A stretch of DNA of 34,305 nt from a bacterium (GTDB lineage: Bacteria > Bacteroidota > Bacteroidia > Cytophagales > Cyclobacteriaceae). The stretch covers positions 1-34,305 of the forward strand of contig JANSWY010000051.1 in the NCBI GenBank assembly GCA_024743255.1. Direction: 5' to 3'. Positions 8,558-15,981 of this stretch are shown here, piece after piece. Below the pieces are notes generated by a model. It was not told where the DNA came from. It ran no database searches and saw only the letters and a list, made by a program, of their open reading frames with translations. Every line of letters starts with the position of its first letter. Position 1 is the first letter of the stretch. The position numbers were made by a program, and so were the translations under genes.

Positions 8558-9763
8558 TCAGCCAATTTTCAGTAACTCCTCAACAGTTCTAAAGGCAGAG
8601 ATTCCAGCTCCATGAACAGTTGCTAAATCAGATTCTGGAGCATATGCTTCTCCAGCGAAGTAGATTTTATTATCAATGGATTCTCCCAGTATTGGTCTGG
8701 TGCTATAATCGGTGTAATGGGAATAGGAGCCTTCTATATATTGCTCTGCAGTCCAATTTTGGACCACATGTTTCACATAGTATTGAGAAGCTTTCCCATC
8801 AAACATTTCATCGAGTTCACCCATGAATTTCGCAAAGATTTCCTCATCTGAGCCCAGATCGGTATATTCTTTGGCCTGAACTCCTACTGTGAATAATGCC
8901 AGGACATTGGCATCAGCATTTTTGCCAAAAGCAGCGTCATATATTGCTTTATCTCCTTCTTCTTCCGAAGTAACATATGAAAGAAGACCTCCATCAATCA
9001 CAATATCAGGATAAAACCTTTCTGAAAATTCCACAAAGATTTTGAGGCCAGCTGGCATATCTACACCATTGAGGGCTTCTGTTTTGGCTGATGGAAGTGA
9101 TGGTTGAAAGTTGATTCTGTCATTTATAAGTGTTGTGAGTGGTGTTGCAAGAATTATTCTTTCCGCCGTGTATGTGTTGTTATTGGTGATAACTTCAACC
9201 TGATCAGATGAATAGTCAATTGTTTGTACAACTTCATTATACATTATATTATCACTAATTGATGGAACTATGTATTGATCAAAGAAGTCGTACCAAGTGG
9301 TACTCTTAAATTTATACTCTCCATAGAAGTTACTGAAGAAGTTACGTTTTTTAAGCTCATTGTTTTTCCAGACATAAATTGTTTCAGGTCGATAATTAAT
9401 AATATCTATCGATGCATCCTGACTTGGGTCATTGATTAATTCTGCTAGTATTGCCGGGTCTGTGTGTATCCATTCTGCTCCTAAGTCAATCGGGAAATCT
9501 GCAAAATCACCAGCTTTCTTTACTCTACCTCCAAAATTGTCAGAAGCTTCAAGAAGTGTATAATTGATTCCATGTTGTTGAAGCAGATAACTAGCCATCA
9601 TACCAGCTGAACCAGCTCCAATGACGATAACATTCCCTGAAAAGTTTACATCAAAGCTGTTTGGTAATTGTACATCATCTCCACAAGAAGACAATAAAGA
9701 TGAAAGAAATGGTAGCCCTATGCCAAGTGCTGCAGATTGTTTTAAAAACTCTTTTCTGTTCAT
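8558..9763 (-). CDS. Flavin-dependent amine oxidase family protein, exported (lipoprotein-like)
   Basis: This 401-residue protein starts with NRKEFLK, close to the Tat consensus (R-R-x-F-L-K) with Lys for the second Arg. A hydrophobic stretch and a lipobox-like LLSSC (Cys27) follow. An FAD-binding Rossmann fold starts at 45 with GAGSAG (49-54), an acidic residue at 72 (LLEAS), and the GG-R motif of amine oxidases at 78-80. The C-terminal FAD contact region reads YFAGEAYAPE (368-377). The family oxidises primary or secondary amines, or related substrates, releasing hydrogen peroxide and aldehyde. Tat export would fit a protein folded with FAD in the cytoplasm. It starts 8 bases after a small exported protein and is probably co-transcribed with it. 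The actual substrate is unknown. Confidence 0.87.
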   Translation of the reverse strand: MNRKEFLKQSAALGIGLPFLSSLLSSCGDDVQLPNSFDVNFSGNVIVIGAGSAGMMASYLLQQHGINYTLLEASDNFGGRVKKAGDFADFPIDLGAEWIHTDPAILAELINDPSQDASIDIINYRPETIYVWKNNELKKRNFFSNFYGEYKFKSTTWYDFFDQYIVPSISDNIMYNEVVQTIDYSSDQVEVITNNNTYTAERIILATPLTTLINDRINFQPSLPSAKTEALNGVDMPAGLKIFVEFSERFYPDIVIDGGLLSYVTSEEEGDKAIYDAAFGKNADANVLALFTVGVQAKEYTDLGSDEEIFAKFMGELDEMFDGKASQYYVKHVVQNWTAEQYIEGSYSHYTDYSTRPILGESIDNKIYFAGEAYAPESDLATVHGAGISAFRTVEELLKIG

Positions 9764-9771
9764 GTTGCTTC

Positions 9772-10320
9772 TTATTTTGAGTTGATAAATAGATTGACTC
9801 CTAATTCAGTGAATAGAATTGCTCTGGATTCCGCAATACCTGAAAGAACCACACCGTATGATAACTTACCAAACAGGCCGAAACTTTCGTTTATATCTCT
9901 TCTAGCCATGTAGTTTACTGTTGGAATCCACCGAGTCCTCCAGATCCGGTTGTTTTCAGTTTCACCAGTTCCCAGATTTACGGTTAATGATTCGATTTTG
10001 CTTTGTTCAGCATACCCAAACCCGATTCCAACGTAATGCCCAAGCTTTCTATCTGGTTTTTTCCAGTTGTATCCACTTTCAAAATTAGCCATGAGGCTGG
10101 TGTGGTCATATGGGAATGAATAGAAAGCAATTTGAGTGCTTCCACTGATCCATTTATTTCTTTCGTCATCTAAACTCTTCAAGTTGAAATTCAATCCCGT
10201 TTTAAGACCAGGTTGGATCAGTATCTCTCCGAAATACCCTATTGAGACGGACTCTAACTTTTGAGCTGAAATCGTTCCAGAGATTAGAAAAATCGATATA
10301 AGCAATGTGAATCTTTTCAT
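9772..10320 (-). CDS. Small exported protein, probable outer membrane beta-barrel
   Basis: I do not recognise a named family. The ATG at 10320 is preferred because it gives a clean signal peptide (MKRFTLLISIFLISGTISAQ); an upstream TTG at 10344 would bury it. The mature part (about 163 residues) alternates polar and hydrophobic residues in strand-sized segments, with Gly and aromatics near strand ends (IGFGYAEQ, FGLFGKLSYGVVL, FTELGVNLFI). This fits a small outer membrane barrel of about eight strands. It is the first gene of a likely two-gene unit with the flavin oxidase, so it may be a surface partner of it. Function unknown. Confidence 0.75.
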   Translation of the reverse strand: MKRFTLLISIFLISGTISAQKLESVSIGYFGEILIQPGLKTGLNFNLKSLDDERNKWISGSTQIAFYSFPYDHTSLMANFESGYNWKKPDRKLGHYVGIGFGYAEQSKIESLTVNLGTGETENNRIWRTRWIPTVNYMARRDINESFGLFGKLSYGVVLSGIAESRAILFTELGVNLFINSK

Positions 10321-10391
10321 GTTGATTATTAAATCATTTTTCAAGTATACGTGTAGACATTTGTTTTCTTATAATTTAATCAATGAGTGTA

Positions 10392-10472
10392 AGGAAATTT
10401 CCTACAAGCGAGTACTTCGGTAGAAAAATGGCTCGTTTTGAATTTAACAGGGTTATCATGGACGCTTGTAGG
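10392..10472. promoter_or_regulatory. Operator-like region: palindrome plus distant inverted repeat upstream of lytS-like gene
   Basis: AGGAAATTTCCT (10392-10403) is a perfect 12-nt palindrome. Overlapping its end, CCTACAAGCG (10401-10410) recurs as the exact reverse complement CGCTTGTAGG (10463-10472), 52 bases on. Both lie 62-143 bases upstream of the histidine kinase start and between divergent genes. The symmetry suggests binding by a dimeric regulator with possible looping; the protein involved is not known. Confidence 0.45.
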
Positions 10473-10534
10473 ATTTATATAACCGGTGGTAGGAGAAACT
10501 TGGTAAACAAAACAGATTCCCATAAAATAGTATA

Positions 10535-11560
10535 ATGGAAGACTCAAAGTTCAGGAGGTACTTGATAATTGGCCAAATAGGAGGCTGGTTTTTGCTGGGG
10601 TTCATCATCTTTACTGCGGAAATACCCTGGACTAATACTGCAACTGCACTATTGTACTCTTTGAATTTTCTGTTTTTTATGATGGGGTTAGTGTATTTGC
10701 AGTACCACTTATTGTTGCCATTATATCTCAAAGGGAATTGGTTGTTGTATGGAATTCTTGTCTTAATTCTCATATTCACTTTCAACTTCCTTTCACTTTT
10801 AAGTGATCAACTGTTGATCCCTTATTCAGATCCGGAATATGGTTCAGATGATTCGATAGAATCAATTATTTATATGCTTCCATTGTCAATGCTGGTGGTT
10901 TTGGGGTCCAATATTTATTATTTCGTAGAACAGTGGTTTGTTAAAACGAAGCAATCTGCAATGCTTCAAAGTGAGAAACTTCAAGCTGAATTGAATTTTT
11001 TGAAGTCCCAGATAAACCCTCATTTCTTGTTTAATACACTCAACAACATTTATTCATTTGTTCAGACTGGACATGAGAATGCTTCTCCAATGTTGGAAAG
11101 ACTTTCTGGTATTCTTAGGTATGTTGTTTATGACTGTCAGGAAAAAACTGTCAATGTAACGAAGGAAGTCCAGGCTATTGAAGATCTTTTGGAGATATAC
11201 AAAATGAAAAACTCCAGGCAGGAAAACATTACTTTGGGAACTTCTGGAATAACAGGTCACTTCAAAATTGCTCCTCTGGTTCTGGTAAACTTAGTAGAGA
11301 ATGCTTGTAAGCACAGTGATGCTGCTTCCAATCCATCAGGATTTTTAAAGGTTGATCTATCTATAGCGGATAACAATTGTACTTTGTACATCTCTAACTC
11401 CTTTAATAACTCCAGAAAACTAGATGAAGATGGAGGAGTTGGGATGGGCAATGTGATTAAAAGACTGGATTTGCAGTTTGAAAAGAAATATCTTCTGGAG
11501 GAGGAGAAATCAGGAAACACATATCAGCTGCAACTTAAATTTCCTATAGATAAGGAATAA
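10535..11560 (+). CDS. LytS-type sensor histidine kinase
   Basis: This 341-residue protein has four hydrophobic membrane segments in its first 130 residues and no large extracellular sensor. A short coiled coil (about 137-157) leads to the His_kinase domain, with the phospho-acceptor at His163 in SQINPHFLFNTLNNIY, the hallmark of the LytS/YehU class. The ATPase domain has the N-box LVENACKHS (253-261) and the G-box GGVGMGNVIKRL (300-311). The partner LytTR regulator starts 3 bases after the stop codon, so the pair is co-expressed. The stimulus is unknown; related pairs in Bacteroidota respond to envelope or metabolite signals. The start ATG at 10535 gives a charged N-terminus followed directly by the first membrane segment. 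Confidence 0.92.
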   Translation: MEDSKFRRYLIIGQIGGWFLLGFIIFTAEIPWTNTATALLYSLNFLFFMMGLVYLQYHLLLPLYLKGNWLLYGILVLILIFTFNFLSLLSDQLLIPYSDPEYGSDDSIESIIYMLPLSMLVVLGSNIYYFVEQWFVKTKQSAMLQSEKLQAELNFLKSQINPHFLFNTLNNIYSFVQTGHENASPMLERLSGILRYVVYDCQEKTVNVTKEVQAIEDLLEIYKMKNSRQENITLGTSGITGHFKIAPLVLVNLVENACKHSDAASNPSGFLKVDLSIADNNCTLYISNSFNNSRKLDEDGGVGMGNVIKRLDLQFEKKYLLEEEKSGNTYQLQLKFPIDKE

Positions 11561-11563
11561 GCT

Positions 11564-12277
11564 ATGAAGTATAATATAGTCATATTAGACGATGAGGAAC
11601 CAGCCAGAGCGCTGATGGAAAATTACGCTTCAAGAGTTGATAATTTGAACGTGATAGCCACTTTTGATCATGCAATTGCAGCCAGAAATTTCATCAACGA
11701 TCAAGAAGTTGACATACTGCTTTCGGACATTCAAATGGAAGATTTAACTGGAATTGACTTGCTAAAGATTTTAAAAGACCCACCAGTTACTATTTTCACA
11801 ACGGCATATTCAGAGCATGCTTTAGAGGGTTATGAATTGGATGTGGTAGACTATCTGTTAAAACCAATCTCATTCGAAAGATTTGAAAAGGCCATCCAGA
11901 AAGCAACTGAATTGATTGATCACCGCAAAAGCTTAGTTGGATCGCCAGTTGAGGAAAAAGATCATTTCTTTGTTAAGACGAATAGAAAGATTGTCAAATT
12001 GAAATTTGAAGATATTCTATTCATTGAAAGTTTTGGTGAATATGTGAAGATCTATACTACTACAGAAATACACCTTGTACTCCAAACTATGACATACATG
12101 GAAAATCAATTAGCCTCCAGGGACTTTTTTAGAATTCACCGATCCCACATTGTAAACTTGCAGCATATCAATCAGATTTCCGGGACTGAAATAACAGTGG
12201 CAGCTTACAAGTTAACTGTTAGTAAGCGCTCCAAGGACTCATTCATGAAGGCCGTAAAAGCCAAGGGCCTTATATAA
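11564..12277 (+). CDS. LytTR-family response regulator
   Basis: The 237-residue protein has a receiver domain (about 3-115) and a LytTR DNA-binding domain (about 140-237). The receiver carries the acidic pair DDEE (9-12), the phospho-acceptor Asp55 (LLSDIQM), Thr in FTTAYS and Lys in LLKPISF. The LytTR part contains FIESFGEYVKIYT and the typical FFRIHRSHIVNLQHI. The family binds pairs of short direct repeats in promoters. The gene follows its kinase by 3 bases and ends the operon, with a terminator 150 bases downstream. Targets are not shown by the sequence. The inverted repeats upstream of the kinase gene are not of the usual LytTR direct-repeat form. Confidence 0.93.
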   Translation: MKYNIVILDDEEPARALMENYASRVDNLNVIATFDHAIAARNFINDQEVDILLSDIQMEDLTGIDLLKILKDPPVTIFTTAYSEHALEGYELDVVDYLLKPISFERFEKAIQKATELIDHRKSLVGSPVEEKDHFFVKTNRKIVKLKFEDILFIESFGEYVKIYTTTEIHLVLQTMTYMENQLASRDFFRIHRSHIVNLQHINQISGTEITVAAYKLTVSKRSKDSFMKAVKAKGLI

Positions 12278-12423
12278 ATACCTACCAATAGTGATCAAAA
12301 CCACTAATTCTAGCGATTGATTCTTGTTCTCTGATCAACCACATTTGTATTAAGTAATCGTATAGATACTTCTGGTTATTAAGTACAAAAATTCAATTAA
12401 CTGAATTCATAGGTTTTCATTGG

Positions 12424-12451
12424 AACCCGATTTTGTCGGGTTTTAATTTTT
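12424..12451 (+). terminator. Rho-independent terminator of the LytS/LytTR operon
   Basis: AACCCGA (12424-12430) pairs with TCGGGTT (12436-12442) around TTTTG, followed by a T-rich tail to 12451. It follows the response regulator by about 150 bases. Confidence 0.8.
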
Positions 12452-12452
12452 C

Positions 12453-12509
12453 GAAACTCGCAACCTGCAACTCGATACCCCGCAACCCGTAACTCTCTAA
12501 CTCAAAACT
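12453..12509. repeat. Degenerate heptamer array (GCAACTC type)
   Basis: Eight 7-nt units of the form xxAACYx (GAAACTC, GCAACCT, GCAACTC, GATACCC, then after one extra C GCAACCC, GTAACTC, TCTAACT, CAAAACT) run directly after the terminator. It is non-coding and of the same class as the arrays at 5725-5839 and 13438-13534. Confidence 0.65.
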
Positions 12510-12569
12510 TTTCACTACATTGTCCAAACTGGACCAGTCCAGCTATTTGCAGCTTCTTACTTTTGAAAC

Positions 12570-13433
12570 ATGCAAAATCAAACTCAAATAGATCGACTTA
12601 AAGATGTAAGACAATACATCGACAACAATTTTCATCAGGACTTAACTGCTGCGCAGATTTCTGATGTGGCCTGTTATTCTTACAGAAATGTGAATAGAAT
12701 TTTCAGAGCCATTTATCATGAGTCAGTAGGAAGTTATGTGCTGAGGTTGAAATTGGAGAAAGCGGCTAAGGAAGTACTTTATTCAGAGCGAAGTATTACA
12801 GAGATTGCCTATGAAGCTGATTATGGAGATCTGCAGGCCTTCAATAAGGCTTTCAGGAATCAATATGGAGCTTCACCAGCGCAGTTTAGAGAAAAGAAAG
12901 TTGCTGAGTTTGAATCATGGAAAAAGCAAAAAGAAGAAGCTATGAAACAATCCAGTGACATTCAATTCAAATTTGAAGAACTGCCTGATACAAAGGTGTT
13001 ACTTCAACCATATCATGGACCGTATGATATACAGGCAATAAATGATAGTTGGGAATCTCTAATAGAATATGCAGACTCCAAAAGCCTAATAACGGATGAA
13101 ACCTATTTTGTAGGAGAAATCCTTGATGACGAAGAAATTACTCCCGACGAGAAGCTGCGATACAATTGCGCGATTACTCTTCCAGAGGATACTGACATTG
13201 AACCTGAAGGCTTCCTGGAAGTCAAAGTAATTCCAGCTCAGAAATATGCTGTATTCACACACAAAGGCAGCTATGAATCAATGGAGAAGACTTATGAAAT
13301 TATCTATGGAGAATGGCTCCTCAATCAATCAATCGAACTAGTAGACAAACCAATACTAGAGATCTACCTCAATGATGAGTCTCAGGTAAAGAAAAGCGAA
13401 TTGCTTACTGAGATTTATGTGGCGGTGGAGTAG
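12570..13433 (+). CDS. AraC-family regulator with GyrI-like effector domain
   Basis: The protein has 287 residues. An N-terminal AraC double helix-turn-helix (about 8-108) includes SERSITEIAYEADYGDLQAFNKAFRNQYG in its second half. A short charged linker (KKQKEEAMKQ, about 117-126) leads to a GyrI-like/Rob-type effector-binding domain (about 131-286). The order is like that of SoxS-Rob type regulators that bind hydrophobic drugs or lipids. The sterol desaturase-like gene starts 106 bases downstream on the same strand, separated by repeats and a possible hairpin. It may be a target, but this is only inferred from proximity. No ligand can be named. Confidence 0.92.
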   Translation: MQNQTQIDRLKDVRQYIDNNFHQDLTAAQISDVACYSYRNVNRIFRAIYHESVGSYVLRLKLEKAAKEVLYSERSITEIAYEADYGDLQAFNKAFRNQYGASPAQFREKKVAEFESWKKQKEEAMKQSSDIQFKFEELPDTKVLLQPYHGPYDIQAINDSWESLIEYADSKSLITDETYFVGEILDDEEITPDEKLRYNCAITLPEDTDIEPEGFLEVKVIPAQKYAVFTHKGSYESMEKTYEIIYGEWLLNQSIELVDKPILEIYLNDESQVKKSELLTEIYVAVE

Positions 13434-13437
13434 ACTA

Positions 13438-13534
13438 GTTGTCAGTTATCAGTTGTCTGTTATCGGTTGTTTTTTAACTGACAACTGATAACCGACAACT
13501 GACTACACCTCAAAACTCAAAATTCAAAACTCAA
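13438..13534. repeat. Heptamer repeats forming a long imperfect hairpin
   Basis: Units such as ACAACTG, ATAACCG, ACAACTG and TCAAAAC repeat with a 7-nt period, and a first half runs in reverse orientation. The segment at 13443-13460 pairs with 13477-13494 (16 of 18 bases) around a T-rich loop, so transcripts could fold here. The hairpin may terminate or insulate between the AraC-GyrI gene and the hydroxylase gene. Confidence 0.65.
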
Positions 13535-13539
13535 TTTCC

Positions 13540-14394
13540 ATGCAAGAATTAATCAAAACTATAGAAGACAATCTAGGATTGGTCATTCTAATTATTTTCG
13601 GATTTTCAGTTACGCTCGCAATTATTGAATTCTGTTGGGAGCTTTATAAGAAAAAGATCAATAAGTGGCGCTTAGGCGAGATGTGGGCTAGTTTAAGTGT
13701 CTTTATACCAGCTCAGCTTACAGAGAAAGCAGCAACTGCAGTATTTCTGTATGGCTTCTTTTTTCTGGCGGATTTTATTCCCTGGCAGATACCTGTCAAT
13801 TGGTGGACAACCATCCTGGCTATTCTATTTGTAGACCTGCTTTACTATTGGGAGCATAGGTTAGAGCACGAGACTAGAATACTATGGAGCTACCATTCAA
13901 TTCATCATAGTTCGCCTATTTACAATTACACAACAGCTTTGAGAGTATCCTTCATAGACAATTTTGTGACATGGGTCTTCTTCTTGCCAGCAATTGCGAT
14001 TGGATTTCACCCGGCAGTAGTGCTATTGTCTCTGGTATTTATCCTGACCTATCAGTTTTGGATCCACACAGAATTAATTAGAAAAATGGGATGGTTTGAA
14101 TACATATTCAATTCGCCAAGTCATCACAGAGTACATCATGGATCCGATGACATTTATCTGGATAAGAACTATGGAGGGCTTTTAATTATATGGGATAGAA
14201 TATTTGGGACTTTTCAGAAAGAAGAATTTAAGCCTACTTATGGATTGACGACTCAGATTAATACAATCAATCCTATTAAGATTCATGCTTATGAATACAT
14301 TGGGATATTTAAAGATTTGTGGAAGGCAAAAAGTATTAAAGAGGCTTTTGGGTATTTGTTCAAAGCACCAGGTTGGAAACCTGAGAAGCGTTGA
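13540..14394 (+). CDS. Sterol desaturase / fatty acid hydroxylase family membrane protein
   Basis: This 284-residue protein has about four to five membrane segments. It carries the three histidine clusters that bind the di-iron centre in this superfamily: HRLEH (106-110), HSIHH (119-123) and HHRVHH (195-200). Members use oxygen to hydroxylate or desaturate fatty acids, sterols, carotenoids or ornithine lipids at the membrane. The sequence DRIFGTF after the last cluster is also typical of the family. The gene follows an AraC-GyrI regulator and ends at a hairpin shared with the convergent VOC gene. In a bacterium without sterols, a role in tailoring a membrane lipid or pigment is most likely, but the substrate is not determined. 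Confidence 0.9.
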   Translation: MQELIKTIEDNLGLVILIIFGFSVTLAIIEFCWELYKKKINKWRLGEMWASLSVFIPAQLTEKAATAVFLYGFFFLADFIPWQIPVNWWTTILAILFVDLLYYWEHRLEHETRILWSYHSIHHSSPIYNYTTALRVSFIDNFVTWVFFLPAIAIGFHPAVVLLSLVFILTYQFWIHTELIRKMGWFEYIFNSPSHHRVHHGSDDIYLDKNYGGLLIIWDRIFGTFQKEEFKPTYGLTTQINTINPIKIHAYEYIGIFKDLWKAKSIKEAFGYLFKAPGWKPEKR

Positions 14395-14407
14395 GTTTTT
14401 GATAGAG

Positions 14408-14436
14408 GGTTGGATCTAAATGGTTCAACCCATTTT
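14408..14436 (+). terminator. Probable terminator between convergent genes
   Basis: GGGTTG (14408-14413) pairs with CAACCC (14426-14431) and is followed by ATTTTTAA on the plus strand. It lies between the hydroxylase gene and the convergent VOC gene and may act in both directions. The stem is short. Confidence 0.5.
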
Positions 14437-14801
14437 TAAGCATCCTGCACAAAAAAGATAGCATTCTTATTCAAATCGTAAAAGCCGAACTCATGGGTTC
14501 CCCAGGGAGTATTCATCCTTAGTTTGTCCTCTGATATCGTTTCTCTTTTTACAAACTCATCAAAGTAAGGTATTATATCTTCAACAAAGATTTTCATTAC
14601 TCCAGCAGTGACTGGATCATCTTCTGTCCCGTGATGAAATTGAAGGTGGAATTCTATATTGTCTCTTTTGAATCCAGCATAACCACTATCACCAAAAATA
14701 AATTGAAAGCCAGTATATTTTTCATACCACTCACGATCCCTTTGGATGTCAGCAGATGACAATACTGGAACAATAAACAGAGGTTTCGAAATTTCGGTCA
14801 T
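14436..14801 (-). CDS. VOC-fold (glyoxalase/bleomycin resistance-like) protein
   Basis: This 121-residue protein has the beta-alpha-beta-beta-beta pattern of one VOC unit pair: FIVPVLSSADIQRDREWYEKYTGFQFIFGD at the start, a central IEFHLQFHH and a C-terminal GTHEFGFYDLNKNAIFFVQD. VOC proteins include glyoxalase I, dioxygenases and antibiotic-binding proteins. The enzyme type cannot be assigned from one short sequence. His/Glu positions that could bind metal are present but not diagnostic. The start codon shares one base with the stop of the unknown gene upstream (TAATG), so the two are translationally coupled. It is the last gene of the ankyrin - unknown - VOC unit. Confidence 0.85.
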   Translation of the reverse strand: MTEISKPLFIVPVLSSADIQRDREWYEKYTGFQFIFGDSGYAGFKRDNIEFHLQFHHGTEDDPVTAGVMKIFVEDIIPYFDEFVKRETISEDKLRMNTPWGTHEFGFYDLNKNAIFFVQDA

Positions 14802-15406
14802 TAATTAGATCTCTCGGGCTTTTCAAGTACATCCCTTAGTAAAGAAATGATTCTTTTTTCGTCTGAATAATTATTATAATAATCTCCACCGACAAGAGGT
14901 GCCCTCTTAGCAACTTTCTCTTTACTCACAAGGTGCTTGTCACAACCTGCAATCAGTTTTAAAATTGGGTTGTTGGAGTCTAATGCATATAAATGATTAA
15001 ACTCTTCAACATATTCATTGTACCAATCATGGATTTGACAAAGTTGGTTTAGAGAGTTGAAATAATGATTCAGAACATTCTCCTTACCGGATTTGAAAAT
15101 GAATAAATGCCTTTGTTTTCTGGTGAGCTCTTCGTCAATATGCATTGACCATAGCTTAAGAACATCTTTGTGCGTTAACTTCTTCGAAAAGTAGATTAAG
15201 TCTGTTCGGAATCTCGAGGAAATAGCTGTACAGCAGCTCCCAGTTAGACCCTGGATGAGGTCTTTAAAACTTTGAGCGGTGTGTTTTCTGAATCGATAGT
15301 GTGCAGCGTATTTGCCTTGAATGGATATCAAGCAATACATACATTTACTGGTTATGTTGTTTTTTGGTCGTAATTCTACCTCTAGAAGATAAACAAAAAA
15401 ACTCAC
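14801..15406 (-). CDS. Protein of unknown function, 201 residues
   Basis: I do not recognise this protein. It has no signal peptide or clear membrane segment. It is rich in Lys, His, Leu and Cys, with a CMYC motif (22-25), a CC pair (58-59) and further single Cys. The middle is largely alpha-helical (KDVLKLWSMHIDEEL, NHYFNSLNQLCQIHDWYNEYVEEF). A later Met near residue 23 is an alternative start. It sits 7 bases after the ankyrin gene stop and overlaps the VOC start by one base, so it is expressed as part of that unit. Coupling to an ankyrin protein next to oxyR/katG hints at a role in peroxide stress; that is inference only. Confidence 0.7.
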   Translation of the reverse strand: MSFFVYLLEVELRPKNNITSKCMYCLISIQGKYAAHYRFRKHTAQSFKDLIQGLTGSCCTAISSRFRTDLIYFSKKLTHKDVLKLWSMHIDEELTRKQRHLFIFKSGKENVLNHYFNSLNQLCQIHDWYNEYVEEFNHLYALDSNNPILKLIAGCDKHLVSKEKVAKRAPLVGGDYYNNYSDEKRIISLLRDVLEKPERSN

Positions 15407-15413
15407 ATAATTG

Positions 15414-15899
15414 TTAAATTATTGATTCCAAGTACTTTATAACCTCCTGATTACCCTTAATTTTTGCCTGATCCAAAGGTGAATTACCATTTTGGTCTTT
15501 GATATCCAGACTAGCACCTGCCTTCACCAGTAATTGAGACATACCTAAATGTCCAAAAGTAGCAGCATAGTTTAAGGCTGTTGCTCCTTGCGAATTTTGG
15601 TTATTTACTTCAGCTCCTTTTGATATTAGAAGTTCTGCTAATTCCAGATTTCCTTTGAAACTCAATCCCATTAAAGCAGTATTTCCAGCTGCGTCTCTTG
15701 CATTAACATTTGCTCCATGATCAAGTAAAGCTTCTACTACCGACTTAGAACCCTGATATGTAGCAAGTATTAGAGGAGTAAACCCACGTTGATCTGGAGT
15801 TTCTGATAATTCTGGATTCTCACTGAGAATACTCTTGATTCCTTCAATGTTCTGAGTGCCAATTGCTTGAAATAAATCCTGAGTTAAGGTCTGCTGCAT
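15414..15899 (-). CDS. Ankyrin-repeat protein next to oxyR-katG
   Basis: The 161-residue protein consists almost entirely of about four to five ankyrin repeats. Typical units are GFTPLILATYQGSKSVVEALLDHGANVN, GNTALMGLSFKGNLELAELLISKGAEVN and GATALNYAATFGHLGMSQLLVKAGASLD. There is no signal peptide, so a cytoplasmic location is expected. Ankyrin proteins mediate protein-protein contacts. In Pseudomonas aeruginosa, an ankyrin gene (ankB) lies beside the catalase gene katB and is needed for full catalase activity. That precedent makes a supporting role for KatG plausible here. The gene diverges from oxyR across an 80-base intergenic region that holds a palindrome, so both could be controlled by OxyR. 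Confidence 0.92.
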   Translation of the reverse strand: MQQTLTQDLFQAIGTQNIEGIKSILSENPELSETPDQRGFTPLILATYQGSKSVVEALLDHGANVNARDAAGNTALMGLSFKGNLELAELLISKGAEVNNQNSQGATALNYAATFGHLGMSQLLVKAGASLDIKDQNGNSPLDQAKIKGNQEVIKYLESII

Positions 15900-15966
15900 A
15901 ATTATTTATTGTATTAGTTGTTTACTCAATGATATATTAATTAATTTTTATAAAAATTATGAATTG

Positions 15967-15981
15967 ATAAGTTAAGCTTAT
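15967..15981. promoter_or_regulatory. Candidate OxyR operator overlapping the oxyR start codon
   Basis: ATAAGTTAAGCTTAT is a 15-nt palindromic element whose last two bases are the first two of the oxyR ATG. It resembles the ATAG-N7-CTAT half of the classical OxyR site. A near copy (13 of 15) lies upstream of katG at 17016-17030. Position suggests autorepression of oxyR and possible control of the divergent ankyrin gene. Confidence 0.55.
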
